Notes under the pieces: generated by a model
Told to the model about the DNA's origin: nothing
Databases searched by the model: none
The model's input: only the letters and a program-made list of their open reading frames with translations
Position numbers and translations under genes: made by a program
Source of the DNA: Streptomyces sp. V1I1
GTDB lineage: Bacteria; Actinomycetota; Actinomycetes; Streptomycetales; Streptomycetaceae
Direction: 5' to 3'
NCBI RefSeq assembly: GCF_030817355.1
Contig: NZ_JAUSZH010000001.1
Coordinates: forward strand, 1-64,000
DNA length: 64,000 bases
In this document: positions 61,976-64,000 of the stretch, one piece after another
How the letters are laid out: each line of letters opens with the position of its first letter
Position numbering within the stretch: position 1 is the first letter of the stretch

Positions 61976-62413
61976 GTGGCTGAGACCTGGGACGAACAGC
62001 AGTTGATCGCAGATGGATGTGCGCATGTTTGCGTCGAGTTGGATTGGTACGACGGCCCCCGCGCCGGACTCGTTGACATCGATGGAGTGGCTCACTACTT
62101 CCAGTGTTACGACGTCGACTTCTCCCGAGCCCCTGACGAGTACTGTGTGTGGCCCGCGAGCGAGGCCCTGGTTGCGCTGGAGTGGGAACAGTGGAAGATC
62201 TTCGCTCGGTGGAACCAGCGATACGAAGCTGGGAGCGCTGGGATCGAGAGCCATCCCGGGCACGGAGGGATCGCCGCTCGGTACGACGAACTGACTGCGC
62301 TGCTCACCCCGCACCGTCAGGTACCTGCCGACGCGCGGCGGCTGGTCGCCGAGTGGCGGTTCGACGGCGGGGACCGCTACCGGGCTGACGGGGCCGGCTA
62401 CTGGGTCAGGTAG
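61976..62413 (+). CDS. Hypothetical protein
   Basis: 145 residues from a GTG. Aromatic-rich blocks: CVELDWYDGPRAGLVDIDGV, AHYFQCYDVDFSRAPDEYCV and ALEWEQWKIFARWNQRYEAG. No family recognised. Codon use is normal for the region. No membrane or signal segment. Confidence 0.55.
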   Translation: MAETWDEQQLIADGCAHVCVELDWYDGPRAGLVDIDGVAHYFQCYDVDFSRAPDEYCVWPASEALVALEWEQWKIFARWNQRYEAGSAGIESHPGHGGIAARYDELTALLTPHRQVPADARRLVAEWRFDGGDRYRADGAGYWVR

Positions 62414-62447
62414 AGCCCAGGCAGGTGAGGCTGCCGTCGATCATTGG

Positions 62448-62885
62448 GTGTTGTGTCGACAATCAATGATCGAGCGGCGGGATCGGACTTTGAAAGGTTC
62501 AGTACTCGATCTGATCGGCGGGCCGCAAACTGACAGCGGTCCGGGGCCTTGTGCTGTCGCGCTGGGCCGCGACTGGTACCAGAAGGCGGCTCACTGCCCG
62601 GACAGTCTTGGTGACCACCCGGACGTGATCAAGGGTGTTGGGTCGGACGGAGATGGCGTGGTGTTCTATGAGGAGGTCGTCAACGCCGCTAGCTACGCCT
62701 TCGAGCGGCTGAAGGGTGGCGACGGGGATGCGTTCTACGAGGCGTGGGATCTGTACCGAGTCTCGCGGGGCATAAAAGCGGGCCCCGCCGATCTGGGCGA
62801 AGACTTCGATTTCGACGACGCCGAGGAGGTGCGTCGGCGATTGCCCCGGCTCGCTGCTCTCCACCTTGGCGAGCTGGTCGGCTGA
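62448..62885 (+). CDS. Hypothetical protein
   Basis: 145 residues. The likely start is the ATG at 62466 (MIERRDRTLKG) rather than 62448. Blocks include HCPDSLGDHPDVIKGVGSDG, YAFERLKGGDGDAFYEAWDL and an acidic tail (DLGEDFDFDDAEEVRRRLPR). Not recognised; it may be an immunity-type protein, but there is no direct support. Confidence 0.5.
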   Translation: MLCRQSMIERRDRTLKGSVLDLIGGPQTDSGPGPCAVALGRDWYQKAAHCPDSLGDHPDVIKGVGSDGDGVVFYEEVVNAASYAFERLKGGDGDAFYEAWDLYRVSRGIKAGPADLGEDFDFDDAEEVRRRLPRLAALHLGELVG

Positions 62886-62928
62886 TCCAGCAGTCGGCAG
62901 CCGTGGGGCCTCCTGCATGGATCACGGC

Positions 62929-63257
62929 ATGACGGACTGGTCGCAGTTCAGTGAGGCCTACGGCTCCGCGGAGCGGATCCCTGTACTCCTTGATCGCGTA
63001 GGTATGGAAGAGGACGTCTGGGATGAACTCTGGGGGGAGGCTGTGCCACCAGGGCGTCACGGCGTACTCCGCGAGCTTCGCAGCGCTTCCATCGCTCGCC
63101 GCGGTCGCCAGGAGCGCCGAGGATCGGGACAGCAACGAGGCGCTCCTCCTGGCCGGGCGGTCATGCGCTGCGCGCTCCAGGGCCACGGCGCGGACGACAT
63201 CCTCCCGTCGTCCTCGACCGCGGTCGAGGACCTGCGAGACCTGGCGGACGAGCGCCT
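62929..63257 (+). pseudogene. HEAT-repeat-like hypothetical, frame-shifted and cut by an IS
   Basis: The first part reads MTDWSQFSEAYGSAERIPVL and EDVWDELWG. The continuation, RLCHQGVTAYSASFAALPSL, AAVARSAEDRDSNEALLLAG, lies in a second frame. MRCALQGHGADDILPSSSTA returns to the first. It then runs into the IS701 element. These pieces match a Streptomyces family with SASFAALP motifs. Confidence 0.5.
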
Positions 63258-64000
63258 AGTAGGACTCCGTTGGGTTGCTCTGGCTCTTGGGTTCTGGCTG
63301 GTGGTGGACGTTCTGGGCAAGGGGCGGTGACAGGTGGTGCAGGTGCCGGTCCAGCAGTTCAGCAGGTCTTGGATGGCGTCGAGGATCTGGTAGAGGGTGA
63401 GTCCGCTGTATCGGCTTTTGGGGCCAGGCGCTGTTCGGTGAGGAACGCGTGGGCGGCGGTGGCCAGGGTGACGTGGTGATGCCACCCGGTCCAGGAACGG
63501 CCCTCGAAGTGGTCCAGGCCGAGGCCGTGCTTGAGTTCCCGGTAGTCGTGCTCGATGAGCCAGCGGATCTTGGCCAGGCGGACCAGTTCAGCCAGCGCGG
63601 TGGCGGCGGGCAGGTTGGACAGCCAGTAGTCGGTGGGTGCTTCGGCGCCTTCGGGCCACTCGACCAGCAGCGTGACCTCGGGCAGGACACCGTCCCAGAA
63701 GCCCTCCTGCGCGGTGGCGGCGGCCCGGGTCAGGCGGCGGGCTCGGACCCCGGCCGGCCGCACTCGCAGTGCCAAAAAGCGCGAGCGCATCGGTCCGCGG
63801 GATCCTTCCCGCCAGGTCACCTCGGTGAAGGTCTGCCGCCCCTGGCCGGCCGCCAGCGCGGCCAGGGGCAACGGCTTGTCCCGGTAGCGGGGCTGCGGCT
63901 TGCGGCCATTGCCCGACCACGGCGGCGTGAGCGGCTTGGCGTCCTGCGGGTGGGCGGTCACATCTGCACGGACCGCCACGACATAGCTGATGCCCCGGCC
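63256..64000 (-). CDS. IS701-family transposase, partial (window end), frame-shifted near its C-terminus
   Basis: Open to the window edge (ISYVVAVRADVTAHPQDAKP). Blocks: KIRWLIEHDYRELKHGLGLD, DHFEGRSWTGWHHHVTLATA and AHAFLTEQRLAPK. At a run of four A bases near 63418 the expected ending (SRYSGLTLYQILDAIQDLLN, CWTGTCTTCHRPLP) moves to another frame. It is a different IS701 subgroup from the element at 5-6.5 kb. Confidence 0.75.

Overview
High-GC actinobacterial DNA. Codon use, the Lsr2-type domain, the chitinase promoter repeats, the SpoIIE/anti-sigma genes and the set of insertion sequences all point to Streptomyces or a close relative. The density of insertion sequences and gene remnants suggests an accessory region such as a linear-chromosome arm or a large plasmid. 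This placement is an inference; no telomere, origin or rRNA is visible, and I noticed no tRNA gene or CRISPR array.

Layout. 1-1.3 kb: the end of a polymorphic toxin and its SUKH immunity gene, the latter fused to an Lsr2-type DNA-binding tail. 1.8-12.1 kb: an IS5-family element, a protease remnant, an unknown gene, an IS701 element, a membrane NACHT NTPase, and two related ISs joined end to end with a perfect palindrome at the joint. 12.3-17 kb: a beta-propeller lectin-like protein, a zinc-finger remnant, a serine recombinase with a res-like inverted repeat, a Tat-secreted Cys/Trp-rich protein and a truncated Tn3 transposase. 17.5-20.6 kb: CBS protein, a small protein resembling eukaryotic RhoGDI, and a UDP-sugar dehydrogenase. 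20.7-24.5 kb: a mosaic of gene fragments, an FMN reductase and a secreted hexapeptide-repeat protein.

24.6-40.7 kb is the most coherent block: a MarR regulator and about 17 genes for oxidoreductases, hydrolases and exporters (two LLM flavin oxidoreductases, a quinone-oxidoreductase-like MDR, a zinc alcohol dehydrogenase, three ABM-type domains, pirin, a PIG-L deacetylase, YceI, two YcaC-like hydrolases, VIT1, two MFS exporters). At least seven promoter regions carry the same palindromic AT-rich site, roughly YAGTCA-N6/7-TGACTA, including the one in front of marR. I read this as one MarR regulon, probably for detoxifying a quinone-like or aromatic electrophile.

40.9-50 kb: IS630 (with a likely -1 frameshift), a RibD-like reductase, a small-gene module with a P-loop kinase, prepilin peptidase, a second IS630-type element that encloses a glyoxalase-fold passenger gene, an IS3 element and a decayed DNA ligase. 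50-52.1 kb: a complete chitinase with its 12-bp promoter repeats. 52-56.3 kb: a decayed response regulator, Tn3, ISAs1 and IS630 fragments, and a SpoIIE phosphatase. 56.7-61.8 kb: an anti-sigma-type ATPase and a four-gene unit (LytS kinase, LytTR regulator, DUF485 protein, SSS symporter) likely for short carboxylate uptake. 61.9-64 kb: small hypothetical genes, a broken HEAT-like gene and an IS701 element running off the end.

Many genes are broken by single-base shifts, several of them at homopolymers, so some pseudogene calls may reflect sequencing indels rather than decay.
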